This document shows, piece by piece, positions 17,086 to 26,260 of a stretch of 64,000 nt of DNA. The position numbers were made by a program, and so were the translations under genes. The notes under the pieces were generated by a model. That model was not told where the DNA came from. It did no database searches and saw only the letters and a program-made list of their open reading frames with translations. Source of the DNA: an uncultured Lachnospiraceae bacterium (lineage in GTDB: Bacteria; Bacillota; Clostridia; Lachnospirales; Lachnospiraceae). The stretch spans positions 62,001 through 126,000 of the forward strand of contig CAJTRA010000007.1 of assembly GCA_910578345.1 (NCBI GenBank), in the 5' to 3' direction. The stretch's first letter is position 1. Every line of letters begins with the position of its first letter.

Positions 17086-17256
17086 AATGAACTCCTCTCT
17101 ATGACCTTATTCCATCTCACGTTCCTGCCATCCCCATCCTCCTCAATCCAAATATCTCCTGCAAACAGGCATAACAGGCAGCGCGTTAGATAACCACATG
17201 TCTTATTATAAAGGAATGTCCTATATAGCACAAGTCCCAGACAGCTTAGAAAATTC

Positions 17257-17286
17257 GTATCAGTTCAGCCTTCGACTTCCTGTTAC
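17257..17286 (+). repeat. 30-bp dispersed palindrome, copy B
   Basis: Arms GTATCAG and CTGTTAC with inner AGCC/GACT. The stop codon of hflX (17283-17285) lies inside the right arm, so this copy forms the start of the hflX 3' untranslated region. Confidence 0.75.
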
Positions 17287-18602
17287 GAAAATGAACAGTC
17301 ATATTTCCGATAGAAGCGGTAATCTTCCATCCGACAATTTACCTGCATCTTCACGCCCTCTTCCAGATACTCCGTCTGGAATACCACTCCATTTTCATTC
17401 AGATAAGATACTGCCCGTCCGTCTGTATACGGAATCAGCAAGGTACATTCCCGATACCCTCCGGCCAGCTTCTTCTCAATCAGACAGATCAACTCTTCCA
17501 TTCCGATCCGCTCCCTCGCGGACAGATAAATGCTGTTCTCTGTCACCTGTGGCAGCGCCGCCATTACCTTATCCGATCCTGCACCCGCCATCCCCGGTAT
17601 CTTGTCAGGAGACACAAGATCTGCCTTGTTATAGACATAGAGCATCGGAATGCCGTCTGCCCCCAGCTCCTGCAAAGTCCGGTTGGTAACCGCGATCTGC
17701 TCTTTGTAATGTGGGTCGCTGTAATCTACAACCTGTATCAACAAACTGGCTTCTCTTGCTTCCTCCAGTGTAGAATGAAATGCTTCCACCAGATTGTGTG
17801 GCAGCTTGTGTATAAACCCAACCGTATCCGAAAGCAGGAACGCATGATGCTTATCGGGCGCGATCTTCCGCACTGTAGTGTCAAGTGTGGCAAACAACAT
17901 GTCTTTCTCCATCACTTTCTTCTCTTCCACGTCTACCTCATCGCTGCCGTACAGATCCAGCATCGCGTTCAGCAACGTAGATTTCCCTGCATTCGTATAG
18001 CCCACCAGAGCAACCCGCGGCATACCGGAACCTGCACGGCGTTTCCGCTGTGTCTGCCGCTCTGCGCTCACTTCCTTGAGTTCCTGTCGAAGCTGTGTCA
18101 GCCGCCGTTCCAATACACGTCTGTCCAATTCCAGCTTCTTCTCTCCAGATCCCTTATTGCTCAGAGCCCCACTGCCGCCGCCCTGTCTGCTGAGCGCCGC
18201 GTGAAGCCCGACAAGTCTTGGCAGCATATACTGCAGTCTTGCCACCTCCACCTGCAGTTTCGCCTCCCTGGATCTGGCTCTGCCTGCAAAAATATCGAGG
18301 ATCAATGCACTCCTGTCCAAAACCGGCTTCTCCAGGCGCTCCTGCAGATTGCGGAGCTGCATGGGCGACAGCGCATTATCAAAAATAATGACATCCGCGC
18401 CACATTCTATCGCCAATTCTTTCACCTCGTCCACTTTGCCTGTCCCGATATAGAATGCTTTGTGCACTTCGGAGAGCGTCTGCTGCGCGATCCCTGCCAC
18501 TTCCATATCACAAGCCTGCGCCAATGCGCCAAGTTCTTCCAGGGAAAGCAGATAGTCTTCCCCGTCATTTAAATTCACACCAACCAAAAACGCTTTTTCC
18601 AT
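17283..18602 (-). CDS. hflX: Ribosome-splitting GTPase HflX (HflXr-like candidate)
   Basis: 439 residues. An N-terminal HflX nucleotide-binding domain (about 1-105) is followed by a long alpha-hairpin with a glycine-rich kink (ALSRQGGGSGALSNKGSGEKKLELD) and a G domain with G1 GYTNAGKST, G3 DTVGFI and G4 YNKADL. HflX splits stalled 70S ribosomes, and the Listeria paralogue HflXr confers macrolide/lincosamide resistance. The ATG at 18602 has AGGAGG 6 bases upstream. It is preceded by a leader of about 470 bases with a leader peptide and terminator, which suggests antibiotic-inducible attenuation. HflX is certain; the HflXr role is inferred from the leader. Confidence 0.93.
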   Translation of the reverse strand: MEKAFLVGVNLNDGEDYLLSLEELGALAQACDMEVAGIAQQTLSEVHKAFYIGTGKVDEVKELAIECGADVIIFDNALSPMQLRNLQERLEKPVLDRSALILDIFAGRARSREAKLQVEVARLQYMLPRLVGLHAALSRQGGGSGALSNKGSGEKKLELDRRVLERRLTQLRQELKEVSAERQTQRKRRAGSGMPRVALVGYTNAGKSTLLNAMLDLYGSDEVDVEEKKVMEKDMLFATLDTTVRKIAPDKHHAFLLSDTVGFIHKLPHNLVEAFHSTLEEAREASLLIQVVDYSDPHYKEQIAVTNRTLQELGADGIPMLYVYNKADLVSPDKIPGMAGAGSDKVMAALPQVTENSIYLSARERIGMEELICLIEKKLAGGYRECTLLIPYTDGRAVSYLNENGVVFQTEYLEEGVKMQVNCRMEDYRFYRKYDCSFS

Positions 18603-18760
18603 ACAGTACCTCCTACCGTTTCCGTTCTTTTTCATGATTTCCGATCTGTTACTCCCTGACATGATCTCCCAGAATGCAATATTCTTTCAATCGTCTCATG
18701 CACAGGCTTTTCTCTTTGTTCTCTGCCCAAATATTCCCGCCTTACCTAAAAAAGAACAAC

Positions 18761-18801
18761 AAAAAAGCAGGCACAATTCCCATAAAACAGAATTCTCCTG
18801 C
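18761..18801 (-). terminator. Leader terminator in front of hflX
   Basis: On the minus strand an outer stem GCAGG/CCTGC and inner stem GAATT/AATTC, with a small interior loop, are followed by TTTTTT. It lies about 160 bases before the hflX start and after the leader peptide, the position expected of an attenuator. Confidence 0.8.
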
Positions 18802-18825
18802 GAAAACGATAGGATACGGCAGACA

Positions 18826-18919
18826 ATGCAAATACAACAACACCCTATTTGCATGACAGTCCTGTGACAATTTTTATTCGTAGGCAAAAAATCCCATTTA
18901 CATGAGACTGCGTATTTGC
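18826..18919 (-). promoter_or_regulatory. Alternative hairpins in the hflX leader
   Basis: In the RNA (minus strand) ATGCAAATA (18854-18846) pairs perfectly with TATTTGCAT (18834-18826). The same 3' arm can instead pair over 8 bases with GCAAATAC (18919-18912), which lies two bases past the leader-peptide stop. The two pairings exclude each other, as in ribosome-controlled attenuators. How they connect to the terminator is not resolved by eye. Confidence 0.65.
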
Positions 18920-18921
18920 TT

Positions 18922-18975
18922 TTACTGCCCCTGGATACGGGTACGAGCACAACGAATAATAATAATCACTTTCAT
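18922..18975 (-). CDS. hflX leader peptide with Arg-Thr-Arg motif
   Basis: 17 residues, MKVIIIIRCARTRIQGQ. AAAGG lies 4 bases before the ATG. Leader peptides carrying an Arg-X-Arg type motif stall macrolide-bound ribosomes in known resistance leaders. Here RCAR and RTR sit at residues 8-13. A ribosome stalled at residue 13 would approach or cover the GCAAATAC arm just past the stop codon. Translation is not proven; the evidence is the ribosome site, the motif, and its place between a good promoter and a terminator. Confidence 0.7.
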   Translation of the reverse strand: MKVIIIIRCARTRIQGQ

Positions 18976-19076
18976 GCCGCCTTTCTTCTCTAATATTCAC
19001 TATTCATATATCAACCGCCGCACATTCTGCAGATACAAAACTTGCACTGCTTCTTCGCATCCGTGCGACTATGTTG

Positions 19077-19106
19077 ACTATAGCACAGACTCCGTTGTTC
19101 TGTCAA
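19077..19106 (-). promoter_or_regulatory. Promoter of the hflX leader transcript
   Basis: On the minus strand TTGACA (19101-19106), an 18-bp spacer and TATAGT (19077-19082). RNA would start near 19070, giving a leader of about 470 bases before hflX. Confidence 0.75.
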
Positions 19107-19120
19107 CTTCATTATGACAG

Positions 19121-19165
19121 AAAAATGAGGCTACCCACAAAAACAACACCATGGACAGCCCTCAT
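19121..19165 (-). terminator. Likely terminator of glgP
   Basis: On the minus strand ATGAGG(G)CT and AGCCTCAT (one bulged base) form a stem followed by TTTTTC. It lies about 50 bases past the glgP stop and just upstream of the hflX promoter. Confidence 0.6.
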
Positions 19166-19211
19166 CTTTCATCCTTAATTCTTCATTTCTATGACAAACA
19201 TCATTTATCCC

Positions 19212-21719
19212 TTATTTCAACAGAGACCTCTTCTGCGGCTCCACCGTCTCCTTCGGCATTACCACCTTATCTAACTTCCAGATCTCATCCACATACTCTT
19301 TGATCGTTCTGTCGGATGTGAACTTGCCAGCGCAGGCCACATTCAGGATTGCACTTCTCGCCCAGGCGCTCTCGTTCCTGTAGGCCGCCTCTACCTTCCT
19401 CTGCGCTTCTGTATAAGCCTTGAAATCTTTCAGGATAAAGTACATATCCGCCTTGCTCGTGCTCAGTGTGTTGAGCAGCGAATTGTAAAGCGTCCTGAAC
19501 AGTTCCGGATCGTGCGGCGAGTAGGTGCCGTTGATCAGCTGCATCAGCACTCTGCGCACGTCAGGATCGTTGTTGAAGATCTCGTTCGGATCATAGCCGC
19601 CGTAATTCTCATAGTGGATAACCTCATCGGAACTCAAGCCGAAGATAAAGGCATTCTCCTCGCCCACTTCCTCCACGATCTCCACATTGGCGCCGTCCAT
19701 GGTGCCAAGCGTGATTGCACCGTTTAACATGAATTTCATGTTACCCGTACCGGATGCCTCCTTACTTGCCGTAGAGATCTGCTCCGAAACATCTGCCGCC
19801 GCAAAGATGATCTCTGCGTTGGATACACGGTAGTTCTCGATAAATACCACCTTGATCTTGCCGTTGATAGCCGGATCGTTGTTCACCACGTCAGCCACGG
19901 CATTGATCAGCTTGATCGTCAGCTTGGCATTGCGGTAGCCGGCCGCCGCCTTGGCGCCGAAGATGAAGGTTCGCGGATAGAACTCCATATCCGGATGATC
20001 CTTCAACTCATTGTACAGATACATGACATGCAGGATATTCAGAAGCTGACGTTTATACTCATGCAGTCTCTTCACCTGTACATCAAAAATGGAACGAGGA
20101 TTTACATCAATCCCATTATGCTCCTTAATATATTTCGCCAGACGAACTTTGTTCTGATACTTGATGTTCATGAACTCCTGCTGTGCTTTCTCGTCGTCCG
20201 CATATATTTTCAGCCTGTTAATCTGCGACAGATCCGTGATCCAGTCATCTCCCACATGTGCCGTCACCCAGTCAGCAAGCAGCGGGTTTGCATGCAGGAG
20301 GAAACGTCTCTGCGTAATACCGTTGGTTTTGTTATTGAACTTCTCCGGCATCATCTCGTAGAAATCTTTCAGTTCCTGGTGCTTTAAGATCTCCGTGTGC
20401 AGCCTTGCCACGCCGTTGACGGAATAGCCTGCCGCGATCGCCAGATGCGCCATTTTCACCTGACCGTCGTAAACGATCGCCATCTTGCGGATCTTCTCCT
20501 GGTTGCCCGGATACTTGCGCTCAATTTCAATGATAAATCTGCGGTTGATCTCCTCCACGATCTGATAGATTCTGGGCAGCAATCTTGAGAAAAGCTCGAT
20601 AGGCCATTTCTCCAATGCCTCCGACATGATCGTGTGATTGGTGTAGGCACAGGTCTTCGTAGTCACCGCCCACGCTTCTTCCCAGGTCAGATAGTATTCG
20701 TCCATCAGAATACGCATCAGCTCTGCAATCGCTACCGTCGGATGGGTATCGTTAAGCTGGAAGGTCACCTTCTCGTAGAATTTCCTGACATCGTCATGCT
20801 TGCGCATATATTTCGCAATAGCCGTCTGCACAGACGCAGAGATAAAGAAGTACTGCTGTTTTAAGCGCAGCTCCTTACCTGCATAATGGTTGTCATTGGG
20901 GTAGAGCACTTCCACGATGTTCCTGGCAAGATTCTCCTGCTCCACCGCTTTCTGATAGTCTCCCTTGTCAAAGGAATCAAGCTGGAAACAGTTCACCGGC
21001 TCCGCATCCCAGATCCGCAGCGTATTAACGTTGCCGTTACCGTAACCCACAATCGGCAGGTCATAGGGAACCGCGCGTACAGCTTGATACCCTTCCTGTC
21101 TGAAATGCTGTCTGCCGTTCTCATCCATATAGACATTCACATAACCGCCAAACCGGATCTCCTTGGCGTATTCCGGCCTTCTTAGTTCAAAGGGATTCCC
21201 GTCCTGCAACCAGTTATCCGGCACCTCGATCTGATATCCGTCTCTGATCTCCTGTTTGAACATCCCGTAACGATACCGGATGCCACAGCCGTAAGCCTCA
21301 TATCCAAGCGTTGCCAGAGAATCCAGGAAACAAGCCGCCAGACGTCCCAGGCCGCCATTGCCAAGCGCCGGATCCGGCTCCTGATCCTCGATCACATTCA
21401 GATCCAGTCCCAGCTCTTCCAGCGCTTCCTTCACTTCCTTATATGCCTGCAGATTGATGATGTTATTGCCCAGAGCACGTCCCATCAGGAATTCCATGGA
21501 CAGATAGTAGACCATCTTCGGATCCTGTTTCTCATACTCCCTCTGACTCTTCATCCAGTGATCCACGACCGCATCCTTGATCGCGTAGGACACAGCCTGG
21601 AAGATCTGCTGGTCTGTAGCCTCCTCAAGACTCTTCCTGTAGAGTGTCTTTACATTGTACAGGACACTTCTCTTGAAAAGCTCCGTATCAAAAGTTGGTG
21701 TTGCAGTTTTCTTTGCCAT
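19212..21719 (-). CDS. glgP: Glycogen/maltodextrin phosphorylase
   Basis: 835 residues, full length for the family. It releases glucose-1-phosphate from the non-reducing ends of alpha-1,4-glucans. The GT35 fold is clear: DPALGNGGLGRLAACFLDSLATLGYEA, YEPNDNHY-type glucan-site residues, and the pyridoxal-phosphate site KEASGTGNMKFMLNGA with its Lys. The ATG at 21719 follows AGGAGG by 6 bases; a start five codons upstream is less likely. No other glycogen genes adjoin it. Confidence 0.96.
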   Translation of the reverse strand: MAKKTATPTFDTELFKRSVLYNVKTLYRKSLEEATDQQIFQAVSYAIKDAVVDHWMKSQREYEKQDPKMVYYLSMEFLMGRALGNNIINLQAYKEVKEALEELGLDLNVIEDQEPDPALGNGGLGRLAACFLDSLATLGYEAYGCGIRYRYGMFKQEIRDGYQIEVPDNWLQDGNPFELRRPEYAKEIRFGGYVNVYMDENGRQHFRQEGYQAVRAVPYDLPIVGYGNGNVNTLRIWDAEPVNCFQLDSFDKGDYQKAVEQENLARNIVEVLYPNDNHYAGKELRLKQQYFFISASVQTAIAKYMRKHDDVRKFYEKVTFQLNDTHPTVAIAELMRILMDEYYLTWEEAWAVTTKTCAYTNHTIMSEALEKWPIELFSRLLPRIYQIVEEINRRFIIEIERKYPGNQEKIRKMAIVYDGQVKMAHLAIAAGYSVNGVARLHTEILKHQELKDFYEMMPEKFNNKTNGITQRRFLLHANPLLADWVTAHVGDDWITDLSQINRLKIYADDEKAQQEFMNIKYQNKVRLAKYIKEHNGIDVNPRSIFDVQVKRLHEYKRQLLNILHVMYLYNELKDHPDMEFYPRTFIFGAKAAAGYRNAKLTIKLINAVADVVNNDPAINGKIKVVFIENYRVSNAEIIFAAADVSEQISTASKEASGTGNMKFMLNGAITLGTMDGANVEIVEEVGEENAFIFGLSSDEVIHYENYGGYDPNEIFNNDPDVRRVLMQLINGTYSPHDPELFRTLYNSLLNTLSTSKADMYFILKDFKAYTEAQRKVEAAYRNESAWARSAILNVACAGKFTSDRTIKEYVDEIWKLDKVVMPKETVEPQKRSLLK

Positions 21720-21876
21720 TATGCGCCTCCTCATCTGCTGTTATTTCTGTAACACATTCTCACGGACTCTGCCTGCAAAGTCCTGAACTGTTGCGTTTTA
21801 ACTACATTCTTTTTTATTATATCTTGTATTTAGGTTTTTGACCATAAGCAATCTGCTTAAAATTACCATTATTTGA

Positions 21877-24800
21877 TCAGACAATCTTCTCCACGCCGAT
21901 GGTCACCTTTTCTCCATTGACATTCCATTCCTTAGACACCGCAAGGCCCTCATCCGTCACGATCGCGTCCGCCAGCACCTTCGCGGCGATCGCATCCTGA
22001 TTCTTCAGAACGATGCCGGCTACCTTCTCATTGCCGTTCACGGACACCCTGATATGATCCATTACCTCAAAGTCCGCCTCTTTCCGCATAGTCTGGATCT
22101 TGCTGATGACCTCATATACGAAGCCTTCCTCGATCAGTTTCTCCGTCAGGTTTGTGTCAAGCACCACGGTCACGCTGTTGTCGCCCTCCGTCACATAGCC
22201 GTCCTTCTGGGCCGTCTCGATCAGCAGATCTTCCTCCGCCAGCGCCACTTCCACGCCGTTCACCTCGAATTGCAGTGCACCTTGCGCCTTCAACTCTTCC
22301 ATGGCTTTCGTACCGTCCACCGCGCTTAAATATTCCCGGATGCCGCCAAGCTGTTTGCCGTACTTCGGACCCACCGTCTTAAGCTGCGGCTTGAAACTAT
22401 AGCTTGTAAAAGACGAAACGTCATCGCTAAACTCGATCTTCTTCACATTTAGTTCATCCTCAATGATCTCCTGGTAGAAGCTGTCAAGCGTATGCTCCGC
22501 CTTGACGAACATGTCGCCGATAGGCTGACGGTTCTTGATATTGGCTGCATTGCGGGCCGCCCGTCCCAGCACAACGATCTTCAACACTTCTTCCATGTCC
22601 TCTTCCAGCTTCCGATCGATCATCGCTTCATCCGCCGTCGGGAAATCACACAGGTGGATGCTCTCCGGTGCATTAGCATCGATGCTCTTCACCAGATTCA
22701 GATAGATCTCCTCCGTCATAAAAGGAATCATGGGCGCCGCGCACTTACAGATCGTCACAAGCGCCGTGTAAAGCGTCATGTAAGCATTGATCTTATCCTG
22801 CTCCATGCCCTTAGCCCAGAAGCGCTCACGGCTTCTTCTCACGTACCAGTTGCTCATTTCGTCCACGAACTCATCCAGCACGCGGGCCGCCTCCGGGATC
22901 CGGTAGTTGTCCAGATTGTCGTCCACTTCCCTGATGACCGTGTTGAGTTTGGACAACAGCCATTTATCCATCACCGGCAGTTTGTCATATTCCAGGCTGT
23001 ATTTCGTGGCATCGAACTGATCGATATTCGCGTACAGTACGAAGAACGCATAAGTGTTCCACAATGTCCCCAGGAACTTCCGCTGTCCCTCCTGCACTGC
23101 TTTTCCATGGAAGCGGTTGGGCAGCCAGGGCGCGGAGTTGATATAGAAATACCAGCGGATCGCGTCAGCCCCGTAAGTCTCCAGCGCCTCGAAGGGATCG
23201 ATCGCGTTGCCCTTAGACTTACTCATCTTCTGCCCGTTCTCGTCCTGCACATGCCCTAACACGATGACATTTTCAAACGGAGCACAGTTAAACAGAAGCG
23301 TAGACTCCGCCATCAGGGAATAGAACCAGCCGCGGGTCTGGTCCACTGCCTCGGAGATGAACTGCGCCGGGAACTGTTTTTCGAACAACTCCTTATTCTC
23401 AAACGGATAATGATGTTGCGCGAAAGGCATGGCCCCGGAATCAAACCAACAGTCGATCACCTCCGGTACGCGCCGCATAGTCTTACCGCAGTCCGGACAG
23501 GTGATGGTGATCTCGTCGATATAGGGCCGATGCAGTTCCACCGTCTGCGCCGCCTGGTTGCCGGAAAGCTTCAACAGTTCCTCACGGGATCCCACGGATT
23601 CCATGTGTCCGCAGCCCTCGCACTCCCATACGTTAAGCGGCGTGCCCCAGTAACGGTTCCTGGAGATACCCCAGTCCTGGATATTCTCCAGCCAGTTGCC
23701 GAAACGCCCCTCGCCGATGGACTCCGGGATCCAGTTAACCGTCTTATTGTTGCGCACCAGATCGTCCCGCACCGCCGTCATCTTGATAAACCAGGACTCC
23801 CTTGCATAGTAGATCAGCGGCGTGTCGCAGCGCCAGCAGAACGGATAGTCATGCTCGAACTTCGGCGCGTCGAATAATTTGCCCTCTTTGTCCAGATCCT
23901 TTAAGATCTCCGGATCCGCCTTTTTCACAAACATGCCTGCATAGGCAGTCTCCGGCGTCATCTCGCCCTTGCCGTTGACGAACTGTACGAAGGGCAGATC
24001 ATACCTGCGTCCCACCTGCGCGTCGTCCTCACCGAAGGCCGGCGCGATATGCACGATCCCGGTGCCGTCGGTCATGGTAACGTAATTGTCACAGGTCACA
24101 TAGTGGCCCTTCTTGCGCTGTTTTGCCGCCGCCTCCCCCGCGCAGGCAAAAAGCGGCTCATACTCCTTGTATTCCAGGTCCGTTCCCACGAAAGTCTCCA
24201 ATACCTCGTAGGCCGGTTTTCCTTCCTCCGCAAGCTTTCCAAGCACCGTATCCAAAAGCGCCTGCGCCATATAGTAGGTGTAGCCGTCGGCCGCTTTCAC
24301 CTTCACATAAGTCTCCGACGGGTTCACACACAGCGCCACGTTGGAAGGCAGCGTCCAGGGCGTGGTCGTCCATGCCAGGAAGTAAGCGTCCTCGCCCACC
24401 ACCTTAAAGCGCACCACCGCGGAGCGCTCCTTGACCGCCTTATAGCCCTGGGCTACCTCATGAGAGGAAAGCGGCGTACCGCAGCGCGGACAGTAGGGCA
24501 CGATCTTAAAGCCTTTGTAGAGAAGGCCCTTCTCCCAGATCTGCTTGAGCGCCCACCACTCGGACTCGATAAAATCGTCATGATAAGTCACGTAAGGGTC
24601 GTCCATATCCGCCCAGAAACCAACCGTGCCGGAGAAATCCTCCCACATACCCTTATATTTCCAGACAGATTCCTTACATTTGCTGATAAAAGGATCCAGA
24701 CCGTACTCCTCGATCTGCTCCTTGCCGTCCAGTCCCAGAAGCTTCTCCACCTCCAGTTCCACCGGTAGTCCGTGGGTATCCCACCCCGCCTTACGGGGCA

Positions 24801-25035
24801 CCATATAGCCCTTCATGGTGCGGTAGCGAGGGATCATATCCTTGATCACACGGGTCAGTACGTGTCCGATATGCGGCTTTCCGTTGGCCGTCGGCGGGCC
24901 GTCATAGAATGTGTACGTCTCCCCCTCCTTCCGGGAATCCATGCTCTTCTGGAAGATGTCATTGTCCTTCCAGAATTGACAGACTTCCTTCTCTCTGTCT
25001 ACAAAATTGAGGCTGGTGTCTACTTTTTGATACAT
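21877..25035 (-). CDS. ileS: Isoleucyl-tRNA synthetase, long (type 2-like) form
   Basis: 1052 residues. It charges tRNA-Ile and edits Val-tRNA. Class I motifs are seen as PTANGKPHIGHV (HIGH) and KMSKSKGNAIDP (KMSKS). Zinc-type Cys pairs occur at CPRCGTP, CEGCGHM and CPDCGKTM. The length of about 1050 residues and the C-terminal extension fit the eukaryote-like type 2 enzymes, which as a class tolerate mupirocin better than type 1; this sub-typing is inferred. The ATG at 25035 has GAGGAG upstream. A T-box precedes it. Confidence 0.96.
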   Translation of the reverse strand: MYQKVDTSLNFVDREKEVCQFWKDNDIFQKSMDSRKEGETYTFYDGPPTANGKPHIGHVLTRVIKDMIPRYRTMKGYMVPRKAGWDTHGLPVELEVEKLLGLDGKEQIEEYGLDPFISKCKESVWKYKGMWEDFSGTVGFWADMDDPYVTYHDDFIESEWWALKQIWEKGLLYKGFKIVPYCPRCGTPLSSHEVAQGYKAVKERSAVVRFKVVGEDAYFLAWTTTPWTLPSNVALCVNPSETYVKVKAADGYTYYMAQALLDTVLGKLAEEGKPAYEVLETFVGTDLEYKEYEPLFACAGEAAAKQRKKGHYVTCDNYVTMTDGTGIVHIAPAFGEDDAQVGRRYDLPFVQFVNGKGEMTPETAYAGMFVKKADPEILKDLDKEGKLFDAPKFEHDYPFCWRCDTPLIYYARESWFIKMTAVRDDLVRNNKTVNWIPESIGEGRFGNWLENIQDWGISRNRYWGTPLNVWECEGCGHMESVGSREELLKLSGNQAAQTVELHRPYIDEITITCPDCGKTMRRVPEVIDCWFDSGAMPFAQHHYPFENKELFEKQFPAQFISEAVDQTRGWFYSLMAESTLLFNCAPFENVIVLGHVQDENGQKMSKSKGNAIDPFEALETYGADAIRWYFYINSAPWLPNRFHGKAVQEGQRKFLGTLWNTYAFFVLYANIDQFDATKYSLEYDKLPVMDKWLLSKLNTVIREVDDNLDNYRIPEAARVLDEFVDEMSNWYVRRSRERFWAKGMEQDKINAYMTLYTALVTICKCAAPMIPFMTEEIYLNLVKSIDANAPESIHLCDFPTADEAMIDRKLEEDMEEVLKIVVLGRAARNAANIKNRQPIGDMFVKAEHTLDSFYQEIIEDELNVKKIEFSDDVSSFTSYSFKPQLKTVGPKYGKQLGGIREYLSAVDGTKAMEELKAQGALQFEVNGVEVALAEEDLLIETAQKDGYVTEGDNSVTVVLDTNLTEKLIEEGFVYEVISKIQTMRKEADFEVMDHIRVSVNGNEKVAGIVLKNQDAIAAKVLADAIVTDEGLAVSKEWNVNGEKVTIGVEKIV

Positions 25036-25051
25036 AATCTTCTCCTCTCTT

Positions 25052-25446
25052 AAAAAAATAGAAAACCCCGTCCCGTAAAAGGACGAGGTCAAGTTCTCGT
25101 TTACCACCTGTTACGACGTGCCGTCACTGTCACACCATTGCCGCCTCCCCGGATCCCGCGGCCTGCTCTGATCCATGCGGTCCCGAAACGGACTGTGCTC
25201 ATTGACGATACGGTTCCCGGTAACGGCGGGATGCCGTCATTCCCTACTGCTTCCTGTCCTTTTTCTTCTCTTCGGAGAACGTCTGCCTAAAGCCCGTCTC
25301 CATCAGACAGAAAGGTTCGGTCTGAGACTCGGAAGGGATCTTCCCTGATCCCCTAATCGCACCGGCCTTCCACCGCCGCCGGCTCGCTGTACCTTTGAGA
25401 GATCAGATACTGTCTTCTTCAACGTCTGTATTGGTTTCTTACTGCT
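25052..25446 (-). promoter_or_regulatory. T-box leader of ileS (isoleucine)
   Basis: On the minus strand the leader has a Stem I-like region with a distal AGCGAGCC and GGTGGAAGGCCGGTGCGA pattern. It contains an ATC triplet in the purine-rich stretch near 25340 as the likely Ile specifier, and a T-box-like sequence AGGTGGTAAACG (25098-25109) whose UGG pairs with the uncharged tRNA end. It ends in a terminator stem CCTCGTCC/GGGACGGGG followed by a U-rich run. Uncharged tRNA-Ile would promote read-through into ileS. Confidence 0.85.
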
Positions 25447-25452
25447 ATCTAT

Positions 25453-25484
25453 ATTATATAGTATATCTGACCGGCCGTTGTCAA
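25453..25484 (-). promoter_or_regulatory. Promoter of the T-box/ileS transcript
   Basis: On the minus strand TTGACA (25479-25484), then TATATA after an 18-bp spacer (25455-25460), overlapping a TATAAT (25453-25458) that would have 20 bp. Confidence 0.65.
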
Positions 25485-25543
25485 GGTGTTCCGATATAGT
25501 TTCCGTAATTTTGACTTCTATTTCGCAATCCATTCTATTACAC

Positions 25544-25969
25544 TTAATAGATGCGCCAGAATGTACCGGCCTCCGGGTAAATAATATGCAGTACGAATGA
25601 AACGATCACCACCAGACAGGTCAGTATACAACTGCCCACGATAAACCATTTGATTCCTTTTATAGCACCTTGCAGCGTTCTATTTTGAAGAACAGAATCC
25701 ACGTCCCGGGAAACCCGGTAAATAGAATCGATCTTCTCATTTGTAAGAGAATTTTCCCTTACTTCCTGCACGTCGATATCCTTCACAAGTTCGTCTAAAG
25801 TCATGCCAAAGAAATCACTTAACATGACTAATCGGGTAAAATCCGGATACGACTGCCCTGCCTCCCACTTTGAAACCGTCTGCCTCGATACCTGCATTTC
25901 CATTCCCAGTTCTTCCTGTGAAAGTCCCTTTTCTTTCCGCAGTTTTAATAATTTTTCGTTAAATTTCAT
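25544..25969 (-). CDS. Membrane-anchored XRE-type regulator
   Basis: 141 residues. An N-terminal Cro/CI-type helix-turn-helix (LRKEKGLSQEELGMEMQVSRQTVSKWEAGQSYPD, about residues 8-42) is followed by a DELVKD acidic region and a C-terminal hydrophobic helix (about 113-133), so the repressor is probably held at the membrane. The ATG at 25969 follows AGGAGG by 11 bases; the in-frame ATG at 25978 is only 2 bases from that site. TTGTCAA direct repeats upstream are a likely operator. The target is unknown. Confidence 0.85.
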   Translation of the reverse strand: MKFNEKLLKLRKEKGLSQEELGMEMQVSRQTVSKWEAGQSYPDFTRLVMLSDFFGMTLDELVKDIDVQEVRENSLTNEKIDSIYRVSRDVDSVLQNRTLQGAIKGIKWFIVGSCILTCLVVIVSFVLHIIYPEAGTFWRIY

Positions 25970-26033
25970 TTCATACATTGCCTCCTTTTTTTCCAGACTA
26001 CGATAGAATAAATCCGGATGCAAGCAATTTGCG

Positions 26034-26057
26034 TTGTCAATTTGTCAATATCGACAA
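26034..26057. promoter_or_regulatory. Possible operator upstream of the XRE gene
   Basis: Two direct TTGTCAA copies (26034-26040 and 26042-26048) are followed by an inverted CGACAA (26052-26057), 65-90 bases upstream of the XRE start. The spacing suits an autoregulatory site. Confidence 0.4.
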
Positions 26058-26152
26058 ACATTGTATGGTTCTCTGAAAATTAACATTGTGCCAATCATTT
26101 TAACATCCCTCGGCTTTGCGCAAGCGGCAGATTGAGCATAATAAGAATTTAC

Positions 26153-26180
26153 TTGCAAACGATCTTTTACACACTATAAT
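26153..26180 (+). promoter_or_regulatory. Promoter of the GNAT gene
   Basis: TTGCAA (26153-26158), 16-bp spacer, TATAAT (26175-26180), leaving an untranslated leader of about 75 bases. The rest of 26058-26260 shows nothing else. Confidence 0.6.
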
Positions 26181-26260
26181 GATATGAAGACACTACAATA
26201 TTTTCTTTGTCTCACCGGAAAGCCACCTGTATATGAAACCTCATTGAAAGGAACATCCCA

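Noticed and set aside
18696..18950. An 84-codon minus-strand frame in the hflX leader
   Set aside because: It would run through the hairpins and the terminator, is Cys-rich without pattern, and has no ribosome site; the 17-codon ORF explains the region better.
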